Positions 42,737-52,640 of a stretch of DNA of 64,000 bases are shown piece after piece. Under the pieces are notes generated by a model. The model saw only the letters and a list, made by a program, of their open reading frames with translations. It ran no database searches and was not told where the DNA came from. The stretch is from NCBI RefSeq assembly GCF_003696265.1, contig NZ_RFFH01000001.1, positions 868,001 through 932,000 on the forward strand. The letters run 5' to 3'. The position numbers were made by a program, and so were the translations under genes. The DNA comes from Nocardia stercoris. Lineage in GTDB: Bacteria; Actinomycetota; Actinomycetes; Mycobacteriales; Mycobacteriaceae. Position 1 is the stretch's first letter. Each line of letters opens with the position of its first letter.

Positions 42737-43702
42737 TCAGGCGTGGCAGTCTCCGCCGCTGGTCTCACCGAGGTGGCGACCCAGCACGGCGGTCAGCCGG
42801 TCCAGCATCGCGGTGGCGTCGTCGTACGAGCCCGACGTGGGCTGCGCGGCCATCGCCACGGCCAGGTGACCGCTGGGCGTCGGGATGATGCCGAACTGCC
42901 GCACCGTGTAGTAGCCGGTGCTGTCGTCGGGCGCCCAGCCACCCTTGAACGCGGCACCGTCGAACGCGCCCAAGCCCCAGCTCTGGCTCGCCGTGACCTG
43001 CGACATCAGCGAGGTGACGAGGTTGGCCTGCGGCAGGCAGGGCAGGTGCGCGGCGAAGCGCACCTGGTTGACCAGTGTCCAGTCGGTGGACCCGAACGAC
43101 AGCGGATCGTCCACGCGCACAGTGGTATTCGGGTCGTGCCGGTCGGCGACGTCGGTGGTGGTGTCGCCCGCCTCGCGCAGTACCGCCTCGACCGCGTCCG
43201 CGGCCTCGTCGCCGGTGCCCAGCGACTGCCAGAGTGCTTGTGCCGCGTCGTTGTCCGACGCGGTGATCGCCGCGGCCGCCGTGTCCGCGAGTTCGGTGGG
43301 CTGCCGGCGCAACGCCGCGAGCGCCAGCGGCACCTTGATGGTGGACAGTGCGTTGCCGTCGGTCCAGCTGCCGAAGGTGATCACCTGGGTGCCGTTCACC
43401 GGCATCAGGGCCAGGCCCATGCTGCCGCCGAGCTCGGACTGCAGGGCCGCGAACTCGGCCTCCAGCGCGGAGGTGCCGATCGGGCCGCCCGCGATGGTGG
43501 TGGTCGTGACGCCGGGCTGCGGGCCCGCCGCGGCGGCGGCCGGCTGGCCGTCGATCGCTCCCGCCGGGTCGCCGGTGCGTAACTCCCCGGTTTCGGCGAC
43601 ACCGGCCTGCGCCGAATACGTCGAAGCCGCGATCATCGCCGCTACCGCCACCGACCAGCGCAACCTACCGCGCCGTGACCGCTGCTCCTGCTCAATACAC
43701 AT
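42737..43702 (-). CDS. Exported serine hydrolase of the penicillin-recognising fold, copy 2
   Basis: 321 residues from MCIEQEQRSRRGRLRW; the start overlaps the end of the upstream kinase gene by 11 bases. A basic n-region and a hydrophobic stretch (about 17-30) with AQAG form a signal peptide or anchor. Motifs: S120-T-I-K123, S149-D-N151 and FKGGWAP. The order and spacing match copy 1 (GLALMPV, STIKVPL, SDN, WQSLGT, KGGW), so the two are tandem duplicates. Overlap with the kinase gene implies co-transcription and possibly regulation by phosphorylation; inference. Confidence 0.85.
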   Translation of the reverse strand: MCIEQEQRSRRGRLRWSVAVAAMIAASTYSAQAGVAETGELRTGDPAGAIDGQPAAAAAGPQPGVTTTTIAGGPIGTSALEAEFAALQSELGGSMGLALMPVNGTQVITFGSWTDGNALSTIKVPLALAALRRQPTELADTAAAAITASDNDAAQALWQSLGTGDEAADAVEAVLREAGDTTTDVADRHDPNTTVRVDDPLSFGSTDWTLVNQVRFAAHLPCLPQANLVTSLMSQVTASQSWGLGAFDGAAFKGGWAPDDSTGYYTVRQFGIIPTPSGHLAVAMAAQPTSGSYDDATAMLDRLTAVLGRHLGETSGGDCHA

Positions 43703-46439
43703 ACACCACCGCGTTCTCACCACCGGTACACGTCACCAGGCGGCCTGCCGTGGTGCAGCTCATCGAATAGGACTGGTTGGTGACCGGACTAACTGCGACC
43801 ACCGTAGCGGGTGTGCCCGTTCCGGCGCTCGCGGACTGCGCGTATACCTTGCGGACTTCCTCGGCGAACTGGCAGGTCGTGGCCTTGGAACCCGTCGCTG
43901 ACCTGCTGAAACCGTTCACAGCCGGATATGTCGCGGGGCAGTCGACGGCCGTTTTGGGCAACTCCGGCGGTTTGCCGGCGCTGGTGGTCGTAGTGGGCCG
44001 GGTGGTGCTCGCGGCGGCGGAACCGGTCGTCGCGGGGGCGACCGCGGTGGTCGCGGTCGCGGTGGCGTCCGTCGCGGTGTTCTTGTTCGAGAAGGTCTGC
44101 CAGCCCACGACCGCGGCCAGGCACACCACCGCCAGGAACAGCACACCGATCACGATCGGCACCGCGAGCTTCCGCTTGGCACTCGGCGGGTGGTAAGCCG
44201 CCGCGGCGGGAGCGTATTCGGTCGCCGGGTCGTCGTCGTAGCCGTAACCGTTCGGCTCGCCGTGCCCGAAGCCGCCGTAGCCGCCCTGGTCGCCGTAACC
44301 GTCGCCGCCGAAACCTTGCTCGTAACCCTCGCCGTAGCCCTGCTGACTGCCGTAGCCGCCCTGGTCACCGCCGTACCCTTGCTGGTCGCCGCCGTAACCC
44401 CGCCCGCCACCGAAGCCCTGCTGGTCGCCGTACCCGCCCTGATTGCGCTGGTCGCCGAAGCCGCGCCGGTCGTCGTGGCCCTGCGCCCGATTGCCGAAAC
44501 CGCCTGGGCCGCCGTAGTTCTCCTGCAGCGGGTACCCGGAAGCCGGTCCGGTGGGGGCGGAGATGACCTGCGTAGCGTCGAGATCATCGGCCTGATTCGG
44601 CCGCCCGACGCCTCCTGCGGACTGCTGGGTCGTGTCGCCCGCACCACCGAATTGGGTTGTGGCAGGGAAAGATCCGGACTGCGACGCCGCGGGGAAGGAT
44701 CCCGACTGGGACGCCGCAGGAAACCCTCCGGACTGGGACGCGGCAGGGAAAGTCCCGGATTGTGATGCCGCGGGCAATCCTCCGGACTGGGAGGCGGCGG
44801 GGAAGGACCCGGGCTGTGATGCCGCGGGCAACCCTCCGGACTGGGACGCGGCAGGAAAAGGCCCGGACTGCGACGCCGCAGGCAAGGAACCGGACTGCGG
44901 CGCCCCGGGCAGCGATCCCGACTGCGACGCGGCCGGCATCGACCCCGATTGCGGTGCGGCCGCGAAGGACCCCGACGGCGTCGCGCCGGAACCTGACCCG
45001 GATTGCGTTGCCGCGGAAGCAGGCCCAGTGAACGGTCCGCGCTGCACCGGATGATCCCCGGTCGGCGGCAGCGGTGTCAGATGCAGATCCGCCGGCCGCA
45101 CCACGGTCGGATCGGCGGGCGTGAACGTCGGCAGATCGCTACCCGTGTTGTGCTCGGGCTGCTGCGACGGCGGCGCGAAGATCCGCAGCGTACCGGTGGT
45201 GTCGTAGGTGCGCGGCTGTCGCGGCACCTCGGGATTCGCGCCCGTGGCGGGCGGCGCCGGCGGAGTGGCCGGAGCCGGGGGCGCGGCCACTGGCGGCGCA
45301 GGCGGTGCCGCGGGAGCCGAATCCCGTTCCTTTCCACCGGAAGCCCGCCGGGCGAACCGCTGCCCGGCGGCCAGTGTCGGCCCGTCCGGGCCGAACGGCC
45401 GGAACACCGCGGTCTCGGCCGGTTCGGTGAAGTGTTCGGCCGGCTCCTCGGCCGCGGCGGGCGGTGTGGCCGGCTGCCGCGACGGCAGTGGCGGCAACGC
45501 CGGTCCCTGCGCGCCGAACGGCTGGAACACGGTGGTCTCGCCGCCGAACACCGGCGTCGGGCCCACTCGCGGCGCGGCTGCCGGGGGAGCGCCCGCTCCG
45601 GCCGCATCCGCGCCCTGCAGCGCGGCCATGGCGGCAGCGGCGAACTCGCCGGCGGAGGCGTAGCGGTCGGCGGGAGCCTTCGCCATGGCCCGGGCCAGGA
45701 CCGCGTCCATGGCGGCCGGGATGTCACCGCGGCCGGCGCTGGGCCGCGGTGGCGGGTCCGACAGATGCGCGCGGACCAGCGAACTCACGTTCGGCGCCGG
45801 GAAAGGGACCGCGCCGGTGAGGCATTCGTGCAGGACGCAGCCGAGCGAGTAGATGTCGGCGCGGCCGGTGACCGGACCCACGTCGAACCGCTCGGGCGCC
45901 ATGTAGGTGTAGGAGCCGACGGCCGCACCGGTCTGGGTCAGCGCGGAATCGCTGTCGCTGCGCGCGATCCCGAAGTCGGCCAGATAGGTGAAATCGCCTG
46001 CGGTGAGCAGGATGTTGGCCGGCTTCACGTCCCGGTGCACCAGCCCGGCCGCGTGCGCGGCGTCCAGCGCCGCGGCGACCTGCCCGATGACGTGCACCGC
46101 GCGAGCCGCGGGCATCGGCCCCTGATCCCGCAGCACCGCATGCAGATCGGAGCCGTTCACCAAGCGCATGTCGATGTAGAGCGCGCCGTCCAGCTCACCC
46201 CAGTCGTGGATCGGGATGACGTGCGGGTCGGACAGCCGTGCCGCGGCCTGCGCCTCGCGCCGGAATCGTTCGCGGTACGCCGGATCGAGGGCTAACTCGG
46301 CATTGAGCAATTTCAGGGCGACCACTCGGCTCTTGCCGGTGTCGAACGCCTCGTATACCTCGCCCATGCCGCCCCTGCCCAGCAGCGAGCGCAACTCGTA
46401 CGGGCCGAACATGCCGGTTCGTGTCCGCGGCGGGTTCAC
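43692..46439 (-). CDS. Membrane Ser/Thr protein kinase with long low-complexity linker
   Basis: 915 residues from a GTG with GGGAGG 6 bases upstream. The kinase domain (about 12-275) has LGRGGMG, Lys43 in VALKLL, VHRDVKPANILL and LADFGIAR. About 450 residues of low complexity follow: Pro/Ala-rich, then 9-residue QSGxFPAAS repeats, then a Gly/Tyr/Gln-rich stretch (GYGGDQQGYGGDQ). One membrane span (RKLAVPIVIGVLFLAVVCLAAVVG) precedes an extracellular domain of about 110 residues with several Cys ending VVYVY. No PASTA repeats. The Gly/Tyr-rich region could drive self-association. Two serine hydrolase genes follow. Confidence 0.92.
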   Translation of the reverse strand: MNPPRTRTGMFGPYELRSLLGRGGMGEVYEAFDTGKSRVVALKLLNAELALDPAYRERFRREAQAAARLSDPHVIPIHDWGELDGALYIDMRLVNGSDLHAVLRDQGPMPAARAVHVIGQVAAALDAAHAAGLVHRDVKPANILLTAGDFTYLADFGIARSDSDSALTQTGAAVGSYTYMAPERFDVGPVTGRADIYSLGCVLHECLTGAVPFPAPNVSSLVRAHLSDPPPRPSAGRGDIPAAMDAVLARAMAKAPADRYASAGEFAAAAMAALQGADAAGAGAPPAAAPRVGPTPVFGGETTVFQPFGAQGPALPPLPSRQPATPPAAAEEPAEHFTEPAETAVFRPFGPDGPTLAAGQRFARRASGGKERDSAPAAPPAPPVAAPPAPATPPAPPATGANPEVPRQPRTYDTTGTLRIFAPPSQQPEHNTGSDLPTFTPADPTVVRPADLHLTPLPPTGDHPVQRGPFTGPASAATQSGSGSGATPSGSFAAAPQSGSMPAASQSGSLPGAPQSGSLPAASQSGPFPAASQSGGLPAASQPGSFPAASQSGGLPAASQSGTFPAASQSGGFPAASQSGSFPAASQSGSFPATTQFGGAGDTTQQSAGGVGRPNQADDLDATQVISAPTGPASGYPLQENYGGPGGFGNRAQGHDDRRGFGDQRNQGGYGDQQGFGGGRGYGGDQQGYGGDQGGYGSQQGYGEGYEQGFGGDGYGDQGGYGGFGHGEPNGYGYDDDPATEYAPAAAAYHPPSAKRKLAVPIVIGVLFLAVVCLAAVVGWQTFSNKNTATDATATATTAVAPATTGSAAASTTRPTTTTSAGKPPELPKTAVDCPATYPAVNGFSRSATGSKATTCQFAEEVRKVYAQSASAGTGTPATVVAVSPVTNQSYSMSCTTAGRLVTCTGGENAVVYVY
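44657..44990 (-). repeat. In-frame 27-bp tandem repeats in the kinase linker
   Basis: About a dozen copies of a 27-base unit encoding QSGxFPAAS or QSGxLPAAS, for example GACTGCGACGCCGCGGGGAA on the plus strand. The copies differ mainly at one codon, which suggests recent expansion and likely strain-to-strain length variation. Confidence 0.85.
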
Positions 46440-46501
46440 CGATGACCTCCCTGTTCCGGTCAGGCCCCCACCGCGGTGTCCGCAACACCGGGTCGCCTGT
46501 C

Positions 46502-47191
46502 CTACCCCGCCGATTCTCCGGGTGCGACCACACCGTGGTCAAACGCGAACACGATCGCGGCCGCTCGATCGCGTAACCCGAGCTTCCCGAAGATATGACC
46601 GACATGGCTCTTGACGGTTACCTCCGAGATACCCAGCTGCGCCGCGATCTCGGCGTTCGCCCGCCCGCGCCCGATCAAAGTGAAAACCTCGAATTCCCGC
46701 GCCGTGAGTTCGGTGAGACGGTCGTCACGTCGGGCCGGGGCGGCCGCCGTGGTGCGGTAGGCCGACAGCACGCGGCCCGTGACCGACGGGTCCAGCCAGG
46801 AATCGCCGGCCGCCACCGTGCGCACCGCCCGGATCAGATCCTCGGCCGGTGAATCCTTGAGCAGGAATCCGGCCGCGCCCGCCCGCAACGCGCCCGACAA
46901 CAGATGGTCGTCGTCGAAGGTGGTGAGCACCAGCACCGGCGGGGCGTCCGCACGCGAGCGCAGCAATCGCGTGGCATCGATCCCGCCGACCCGTTTCATC
47001 CGCAGGTCCATCAGCACCACGTCCGGGCGCTGGGTCGCGATCGCGGCCGGCACCTCGTCCCCGTCGGCACACTCGGTGACCACGAAGCCGTCGCGGCGGC
47101 GCAGGATGCGGCGCAGCCCACCGCGCACCAGCTCCTGATCGTCGACGACCAACACGGTCACGAACTCTTCTTCCGGCGTACCGGATGTCAC
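46502..47191 (-). CDS. NarL/LuxR-family response regulator
   Basis: 229 residues from a GTG overlapping the kinase stop (GTGA); a GTG ten codons later (VTVLVVDDQ) is the alternative. Receiver domain: VLVVDDQE with acidic pocket, phospho-acceptor Asp62 in VVLMDLRM, and Lys in GFLLKDS. The C-terminal LuxR HTH reads LTAREFEVFTLIGRGRANAEIAAQLGISEVTVKSHV. It is the partner of the adjacent histidine kinase; target promoters unknown, but the ABC exporter downstream on the other strand is a candidate. Confidence 0.95.
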   Translation of the reverse strand: MTSGTPEEEFVTVLVVDDQELVRGGLRRILRRRDGFVVTECADGDEVPAAIATQRPDVVLMDLRMKRVGGIDATRLLRSRADAPPVLVLTTFDDDHLLSGALRAGAAGFLLKDSPAEDLIRAVRTVAAGDSWLDPSVTGRVLSAYRTTAAAPARRDDRLTELTAREFEVFTLIGRGRANAEIAAQLGISEVTVKSHVGHIFGKLGLRDRAAAIVFAFDHGVVAPGESAG

Positions 47192-48504
47192 TGCTCCTCC
47201 TGGGGTTTGCGGCTGATCGCGGTGATGGCGGTACGCAGCAGCCGCGTCGGCGCCTCGCCGGCCATCGGGCAGTTCGTCGCCGCACCGGGTACCCCGAGCG
47301 GAATACGTGACCGGACAAGCCATTCGGCGCCGGCCTGCCCGGCGGTCAAGGTGCCGCCGAGCTGCGCGCTGCGGCGGGTCATACCGTCGATCCCCATGCC
47401 GCGACCTTGGCTCGCCGCCCCGGCCGGCCGCGCATTGCGGACCTCGAGCGCGACATCGTTCGTGCCCACGGTGATTCGGACCTCGGCCGGAACGCCCTGC
47501 GCGTGCTTGGCGACATTGGCCAGCGACTCCTGGCAGATCCGGTACAGCGCCAGCCCGGTGGCGGCCGACACGAGCGTCGGATCGCCGGTGAGCGAGTAGT
47601 CGACGGCCATGCCGGCCCGCACGAAGTCGGCGACCAGGACACCGATGTCGTCGAGTCCCGGTTCGGGTCGTTCGTTGCCGGACTGCTGGTCCAGCAGCCC
47701 GACCGTCCGGCGGATGTCGGCCATCGCCTGCCGCCCGATGCGTTCGGCGTCGATGAGCGCGTCCACGGCTTCGTCCACATCGCGATCGGTCTGCAGGGTG
47801 TGCCGGGCGGCGGTGAGATGCAGCAGCGTCACGCTCAGCGAGTGGGCGACCACGTCGTGTACCTCGCGCGCGATCCGGCGGCGCTCGTCGTCGGCCGCCT
47901 GGACCGCGCGAATCGCCTGGTTCTCGCGTTCCTGATACAGCGCCTGCCGCTGGAAGCGGATCATCAAACCCACCGCCACGCCCAGCGGGATGCTCGTCAA
48001 ATACATCGGCAGACCCTTGTCGACCTCGCCGACCATGGAGAAGCCGACCATCATGGCCATCCCGGCCACCATGTAGGGCGCCGCCGCCCGGGCCCCCGCG
48101 ATGGCGGTGATCTCGGCGACCACGATCGTCGGCACCAGTACCGCGCAGTCCGGGTACACGGGCTGGGCCAGGAACAGTGCGGTGCCGGTCAGCGCGGGCA
48201 ACCCGAACACCATCGGATTGCTCTTCACGGTGGTGAGCAGCAGCACCGGGTAGGGGGCGAGCACGATGAGTGCCGCCAGGATCGGCACCAGCGTCGGCAG
48301 ATAGTGGTAGCGCAGTCCCACGGAGACCAGCGCGACCAGGACGATCGCCAGGTCGGACATCAGAATGGTGCTGGCGGAATAGTCGTGCCCCTGTTCGGCG
48401 ACCACCCGGCTCACCGTCTGTGCGGGGTTGCGCCGGAAGGCCGCGAGCCGCCCGCGCACGGTGGTGGGCAGTTCAGGCAGGTCGGAAGCCGCGGTCCCGC
48501 TCAT
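47188..48504 (-). CDS. NarL-type sensor histidine kinase
   Basis: 438 residues from MSGTAASDLPELP; longer GTG-started forms are open. Six or so membrane spans at about 48-180, then a coiled segment and the HisKA_3 H-box DDERRRIAREVHDVVAHSLS (His216), and the ATPase domain with N-box QESLANVAKHAQG and GMGIDGM. The C-terminus has an unusual 40-residue tail (NCPMAGEAPTRLLRTAITAISRKPQEEQ in two parts). No periplasmic sensor domain is visible, so it probably senses through the membrane, as do envelope-stress kinases of this class. Confidence 0.93.
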   Translation of the reverse strand: MSGTAASDLPELPTTVRGRLAAFRRNPAQTVSRVVAEQGHDYSASTILMSDLAIVLVALVSVGLRYHYLPTLVPILAALIVLAPYPVLLLTTVKSNPMVFGLPALTGTALFLAQPVYPDCAVLVPTIVVAEITAIAGARAAAPYMVAGMAMMVGFSMVGEVDKGLPMYLTSIPLGVAVGLMIRFQRQALYQERENQAIRAVQAADDERRRIAREVHDVVAHSLSVTLLHLTAARHTLQTDRDVDEAVDALIDAERIGRQAMADIRRTVGLLDQQSGNERPEPGLDDIGVLVADFVRAGMAVDYSLTGDPTLVSAATGLALYRICQESLANVAKHAQGVPAEVRITVGTNDVALEVRNARPAGAASQGRGMGIDGMTRRSAQLGGTLTAGQAGAEWLVRSRIPLGVPGAATNCPMAGEAPTRLLRTAITAISRKPQEEQ

Positions 48505-48821
48505 CGCCGCCCGCCCCGCTGCCCGGCCCACGTGTACGGATCCATCATTCCAGCGTAGATCCGGACTCGGCGCCGCGAATCGTGCGGCGAGCGTATTCCG
48601 GGCTCCGACCGCGGTAGGACGCGTGGTGGCGGCGGGCGGTCCCGACCGGCCCGGCTCACATCCCCGACACCCGCCGTCCTGCCCGGAGCGCACCCCGTCT
48701 CCACCCACGGTAGGAGCCGAATTCGGTTCCGCGGCACGACGATCACGGCCCGGCCCGGCCGTAGCGTTGGTGGCACGGAAGCCCGGCGAACCCGGGACCT
48801 GAACCAGGAAGGGGTGCCGAG
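48505..48821. other. Divergent spacer, no gene recognised
   Basis: 317 bases between the histidine kinase (minus) and the 115-residue protein (plus). It must contain both promoters. I see no strong dyad and no convincing small frame. Confidence 0.5.
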
Positions 48822-49169
48822 ATGACCTGGAACGACCAGCACGCCCGCACCGAGGTGCTGCACGACGTTCTGGCCCGAGCGGCGATCGACCCGGCCGACC
48901 CGATGCTGTTCGAGAATCTGCCCGACCGGGACCGCCTGTTCGGCGGGGCCGCCGGAGTGCTCGCGGCGCTGCGGTACCGCTGGGCCAACCACCTGCACGC
49001 CAAGCTCGATATCGCCGGCGAGCGCGGCATGACCGCCGCCGAGGCCTACCGCGAACTGGCCGCCGAGCAGCCGGCGTTGCGCGCGGTGCTCGACATCCAC
49101 GCCGATCCGGTGCGAGCGGCCGACAGCAGGCCGTACGCGCGAACCGCTGAGCGGGTCACCGCGGCCTGA
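48822..49169 (+). CDS. Hypothetical protein, 115 residues
   Basis: AGGAAGGGG stands 8 bases before the ATG. The protein is soluble, helical and acidic: MTWNDQHARTEVLHDVLARA, LFENLPDRDRLFGGAAGVLAALRYRW, then LDIAGERGMTAAEAYRELAAEQPALRAVLD. There is no membrane span or signal. The pattern resembles small conserved actinobacterial proteins of unknown function. It is divergent from the two-component genes and 157 bases ahead of the ABC transporter. Confidence 0.75.
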   Translation: MTWNDQHARTEVLHDVLARAAIDPADPMLFENLPDRDRLFGGAAGVLAALRYRWANHLHAKLDIAGERGMTAAEAYRELAAEQPALRAVLDIHADPVRAADSRPYARTAERVTAA

Positions 49170-49326
49170 GCACGGGCGCTGTTCGCACCAGACCATCGGG
49201 GAGATCAAGGTCCGAGCCGCGGCCGACCGGGCCGGGATGCGGCCGGTAGCTCGAACTCCGTCCCGCGGACCCGAGCTCTGCGCACCGTACGATCGCCGAC
49301 AACACCAAGAACCAAAGGGGAGTGCA

Positions 49327-50043
49327 ATGTTGGAACTGACCGGGGTGGTCAAGGAGTATCGGATCGGGGAGCAGCCGGTACGCGCCCTCGACGGGATCGA
49401 TCTGCGGATCGAGGCGGGGGAGTTCACCTCGATCATCGGCCCGTCCGGCTCCGGCAAGAGCACTCTGCTGCATCTGCTGGGCGCCCTGGACTCGCCCGAT
49501 TCCGGCTCGATCACCTTCGACGGCAACGAGATCGGCACGCTGGGCGACGACGCGCAGTCCGAATTCCGGCGGCACCGTGTGGGTTTCGTCTTCCAGTTCT
49601 TCAACCTGCTGCCCACCCTGACCGCGTGGGAGAACGTGGCGATTCCGAAACTGCTGGACGGCAAGGGCTTACGTAAGGCCAAGCCGCGGGCACTGGAGCT
49701 GCTGGACCTGGTCGGACTCGCCGACCGGGCCGACCACCGGCCCGGTGAGATGTCCGGCGGCCAGATGCAGCGCGTCGCGGTGGCCCGCGCGCTGATCATG
49801 GACCCGCCGCTGATCCTCGCCGACGAACCCACCGGCAACCTGGACTCCAAGACCGGCGCCGCCATCCTGGAACTGTTCGGCCGGATCGCCGACGGCGGCA
49901 CCGGCATCGTGATGGTCACCCACGACATGGGCGCGGTGCAGTACTGCGACCGGGTGGTCACCCTGCGCGACGGCCGGATCGGCTCCGACGAGCGACTCAC
50001 GCGCACCGGCCGCACCGAGGGCACCGTGCAGGTGCCGGCGTGA
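49327..50043 (+). CDS. LolD/MacB-type ABC transporter ATP-binding protein
   Basis: 238 residues. Walker A GPSGSGKST (38-46), Q-loop FVFQFFNLLPTLTAWENV, signature MSGGQMQRVAVARAL, Walker B LILADEPTGNLD and switch His in MVTHD. An AAAGGGGAG box precedes the ATG. This class pairs with FtsX-type permeases and works as a mechanotransmitter or lipoprotein/peptide exporter rather than an importer. The permease follows after a 43-base spacer. Confidence 0.96.
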   Translation: MLELTGVVKEYRIGEQPVRALDGIDLRIEAGEFTSIIGPSGSGKSTLLHLLGALDSPDSGSITFDGNEIGTLGDDAQSEFRRHRVGFVFQFFNLLPTLTAWENVAIPKLLDGKGLRKAKPRALELLDLVGLADRADHRPGEMSGGQMQRVAVARALIMDPPLILADEPTGNLDSKTGAAILELFGRIADGGTGIVMVTHDMGAVQYCDRVVTLRDGRIGSDERLTRTGRTEGTVQVPA

Positions 50044-50086
50044 ACGAGCGGATCGATGCGGCAGCGACGAGCTGCGAGGTGCGGTT
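50041..50086 (+). repeat. Possible short MIRU-like spacer
   Basis: The spacer starts on the ATPase stop (TGAACGAGCGG) and ends GAGCTGCGAGGTGCGGTTGTGA on the permease start. It resembles the two longer operon spacers at 3279-3352 and 31234-31311 in using a stop-embedded GAGCGA-like left end and a GCGAGGxGC right end that carries the ribosome binding site. Only the ends are similar. Confidence 0.4.
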
Positions 50087-52579
50087 GTGAACGCGACGTG
50101 GGATCGGTTGCGGCTGTTCAATATCGGCGAGCTCATGGCACACCGCGGGCGGACCGTGATGTCCGTGCTCGTGATGGCGGTGTCGGCGACCCTGCTGGTC
50201 GCGGTGCTCAGCATCACCGGCTCGGTCACCGGCTCCGCGGACCGGCTGACCCAGGCGCTGGGCGGTAAAGCGGCGCTGGAGGTTTCGGGGATCACCGACT
50301 CCGGCTTCGATCAGGCGCTGCTGCCGCAGCTGCGCGCGGTGCCCGGGGTGCAGGCGGCAGTGCCCATGGTGCGCACCGTGATCGGGTCCGGCGACGACCG
50401 CGCCCTGCTGATCGGCTCGGATCCGTCGGTCACCCAGTTGGGTGGCACCCTGGACGGCCCGATGCGCACCCAGGCGGCGAAGCTGCTCACGGTGCCGAAC
50501 GGGGTGCTGATCGGTGATGCGGTGGGGCACAACGACGGAGACCATTTCACCCTCGGCGGCGTATCGCTCACGGTGGCCGGAGTGCTGGACGCGCGTACCT
50601 CACACGACCTCAACGGCGGCCACATCGTGGTGACCGGCCTGCCGGTGGCCCAGAAGGTCGCGGACAAGGTCGGCCGCCTCGACTCGGTGCAGATCGTCGC
50701 GGCACCGAATACCGATGTGGCCCAGCTGCGTTCCACGCTCACCACCGTCGTCGGCGGGCGGGCCGTGGTCGCCGATCCGAGCCTGCGCAGCGCGCAGGCC
50801 GGCGGCGCGATGCAGTTGATGCAGTACTCGACCTTCATGGCGTCGATGACGGCCCTGATCGTGTCCGGCTTCCTCATCTACAACGTCATGAGTATGGCTG
50901 TGGCACAACGGCGTCCGGTGCTGTCGCTGTTGCGGGCGATCGGTGGCCACCGGGCGCCGATGGTGCGGGGGCTGATCCTGGAGTCGGCGTTGCTCGGCCT
51001 GTTCGGCGCGCTGCTCGGCTCGGGTATCGGCGTGCTCGCCGGCCGGTTCGCGATCGGTGCGATGCCGGCGGCCATCCTCGAATCGGTCGAGGCGCGAACC
51101 GATTACGTACTGCCCTGGTACGCGATCCCGGTCGCGATCGCCGCCTGCGTGGCGGCCAGTTCGATCGCCGCCGCGGTCGCGGCCCGGCAGATCTACAAGG
51201 TCCGGCCGATCGAGGCACTGGCACCGGTCGGGGTCTCGAAATCCGATGTGGCGCATCCGTTGTTGCGCTGGGCCGCGGGCATCGGCGGGATCGCGCTGAT
51301 CGGGACCGCGATCGTCGTCGCGAGCGCCGACATCGGCAAGCTGTCGCTGGGCGGGATCTCGATGTCGATCACCGGCGCCCTCCTGCTCTGCTACGTGGCG
51401 ACCGGCCCGATCGTGGCCCTGGCCGCGGCGATCGCCCGCGTCTTCGGTGCCCCGGGCGCCCTCGCCGCCACCACGCTCGAACGTGCGCCGCGCCGGGTGT
51501 GGGCGACCGCTATGACGGTGATGATCGGCATCACCGCGACCGTGGCCCTGGGCAACGCGTCGAACAACCTGGAAGATTCGGCGGTCGCCAGCTTCCGCAG
51601 CCTCGGCGACACCGATATCTACGTGTCGTCGGCCGGGGACGGGGTCTTCCCGACCGGGACGGTGCTGCCGTCCGATTTGAAAGCGCGGATCGGGGCGATT
51701 CCCGGTGTGGCCGGAGTCGGTTCAGCTCAGATGGCGTTCGCCACCGTCGGCAGCGGGCGAGTGATGTTGCAGGCCTACCAATCCGGGCTGGTCGCCAGCC
51801 CGGTCCTGCACGAGGTGGCACCGGATGTGTTGGCGCGCGTCGATTCCGGCTCGGGTGTCGTCGTATCCCGGGATGTGGCAAGGACGCTCGGCCTGCATGT
51901 CGGGTCGGCACTGGATCTGCCCACCCCGACCGGCGTGCACCACGTCGAGGTGCTCGCGGTGGTCCCGTACTTCTCGGCGGTCGCCGGCGTGGTGGTGCTC
52001 GGCCTGGACACCATGCGGGACTGGTACCAGCGGCCGGGCGAGACGATCCTCGGGGTCGACGTCGCACCGGGCGCCGACCGACACGCGGTCCTCGCCGCGG
52101 TGCAGGCCGCCTCGCCACCGGAACTGAACGTGTACACCGGCCCCGATTCGGTGGACGCGATCTCGGCCGGTGTCCGCCAGGGCACCCAGCTGTCGGGCTC
52201 GATCCTGTGGATCGTCGTGCTGGTATCCACGGCCGCCCTGCTGAACACGCTGATGCTCTCGGTGCTCGAACGCCGCCGCGAACTGGGCGTCCTGCGCGCC
52301 ATGGGCAGCGGCCGTCGGTTCCTACTGCGCAGTGTGCTGGCCGAGGCGGCGGGCATCGGCATCGCCGGCGCCCTGCTCGGCCTGACCGCGGGCGCCGCCG
52401 CCCAGGTGCTGGCCGACCGGGCCATGGGTCACGCGCTCAGTCTCGATATCGCCTACCGACCCAGCCCGATGCTGGTGGTCTACGCTGCCGCCGCGCTGGC
52501 GCTGGCGCTGGCCGGATCGATCCCGCCCGCTCTGCGGGCCGCGCGGATGCCGATCATCGAGGCACTGGCCGTCGATTGA
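50087..52579 (+). CDS. FtsX-type ABC transporter permease
   Basis: 830 residues from GTG. Two repeats of the MacB/FtsX layout: a membrane span at about 25-48, an extracytoplasmic domain, then three spans (about 255-375), and again a span near 445-465, an extracytoplasmic region and three C-terminal spans (about 715-825). The conserved [24 protein letters not shown]-type segment appears in the second half and [16 protein letters not shown] in the first. It functions with the ATPase above. Possible roles are export of lipids, peptides or lipoproteins, or resistance to cell-wall-active compounds. Confidence 0.94.
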   Translation: MNATWDRLRLFNIGELMAHRGRTVMSVLVMAVSATLLVAVLSITGSVTGSADRLTQALGGKAALEVSGITDSGFDQALLPQLRAVPGVQAAVPMVRTVIGSGDDRALLIGSDPSVTQLGGTLDGPMRTQAAKLLTVPNGVLIGDAVGHNDGDHFTLGGVSLTVAGVLDARTSHDLNGGHIVVTGLPVAQKVADKVGRLDSVQIVAAPNTDVAQLRSTLTTVVGGRAVVADPSLRSAQAGGAMQLMQYSTFMASMTALIVSGFLIYNVMSMAVAQRRPVLSLLRAIGGHRAPMVRGLILESALLGLFGALLGSGIGVLAGRFAIGAMPAAILESVEARTDYVLPWYAIPVAIAACVAASSIAAAVAARQIYKVRPIEALAPVGVSKSDVAHPLLRWAAGIGGIALIGTAIVVASADIGKLSLGGISMSITGALLLCYVATGPIVALAAAIARVFGAPGALAATTLERAPRRVWATAMTVMIGITATVALGNASNNLEDSAVASFRSLGDTDIYVSSAGDGVFPTGTVLPSDLKARIGAIPGVAGVGSAQMAFATVGSGRVMLQAYQSGLVASPVLHEVAPDVLARVDSGSGVVVSRDVARTLGLHVGSALDLPTPTGVHHVEVLAVVPYFSAVAGVVVLGLDTMRDWYQRPGETILGVDVAPGADRHAVLAAVQAASPPELNVYTGPDSVDAISAGVRQGTQLSGSILWIVVLVSTAALLNTLMLSVLERRRELGVLRAMGSGRRFLLRSVLAEAAGIGIAGALLGLTAGAAAQVLADRAMGHALSLDIAYRPSPMLVVYAAAALALALAGSIPPALRAARMPIIEALAVD

Positions 52580-52640
52580 TGGAGGGGAGCCCGTACCCGG
52601 TCAGCCGGGTGCGGGCCGTCCATCGCATTTCCCTAAACTG

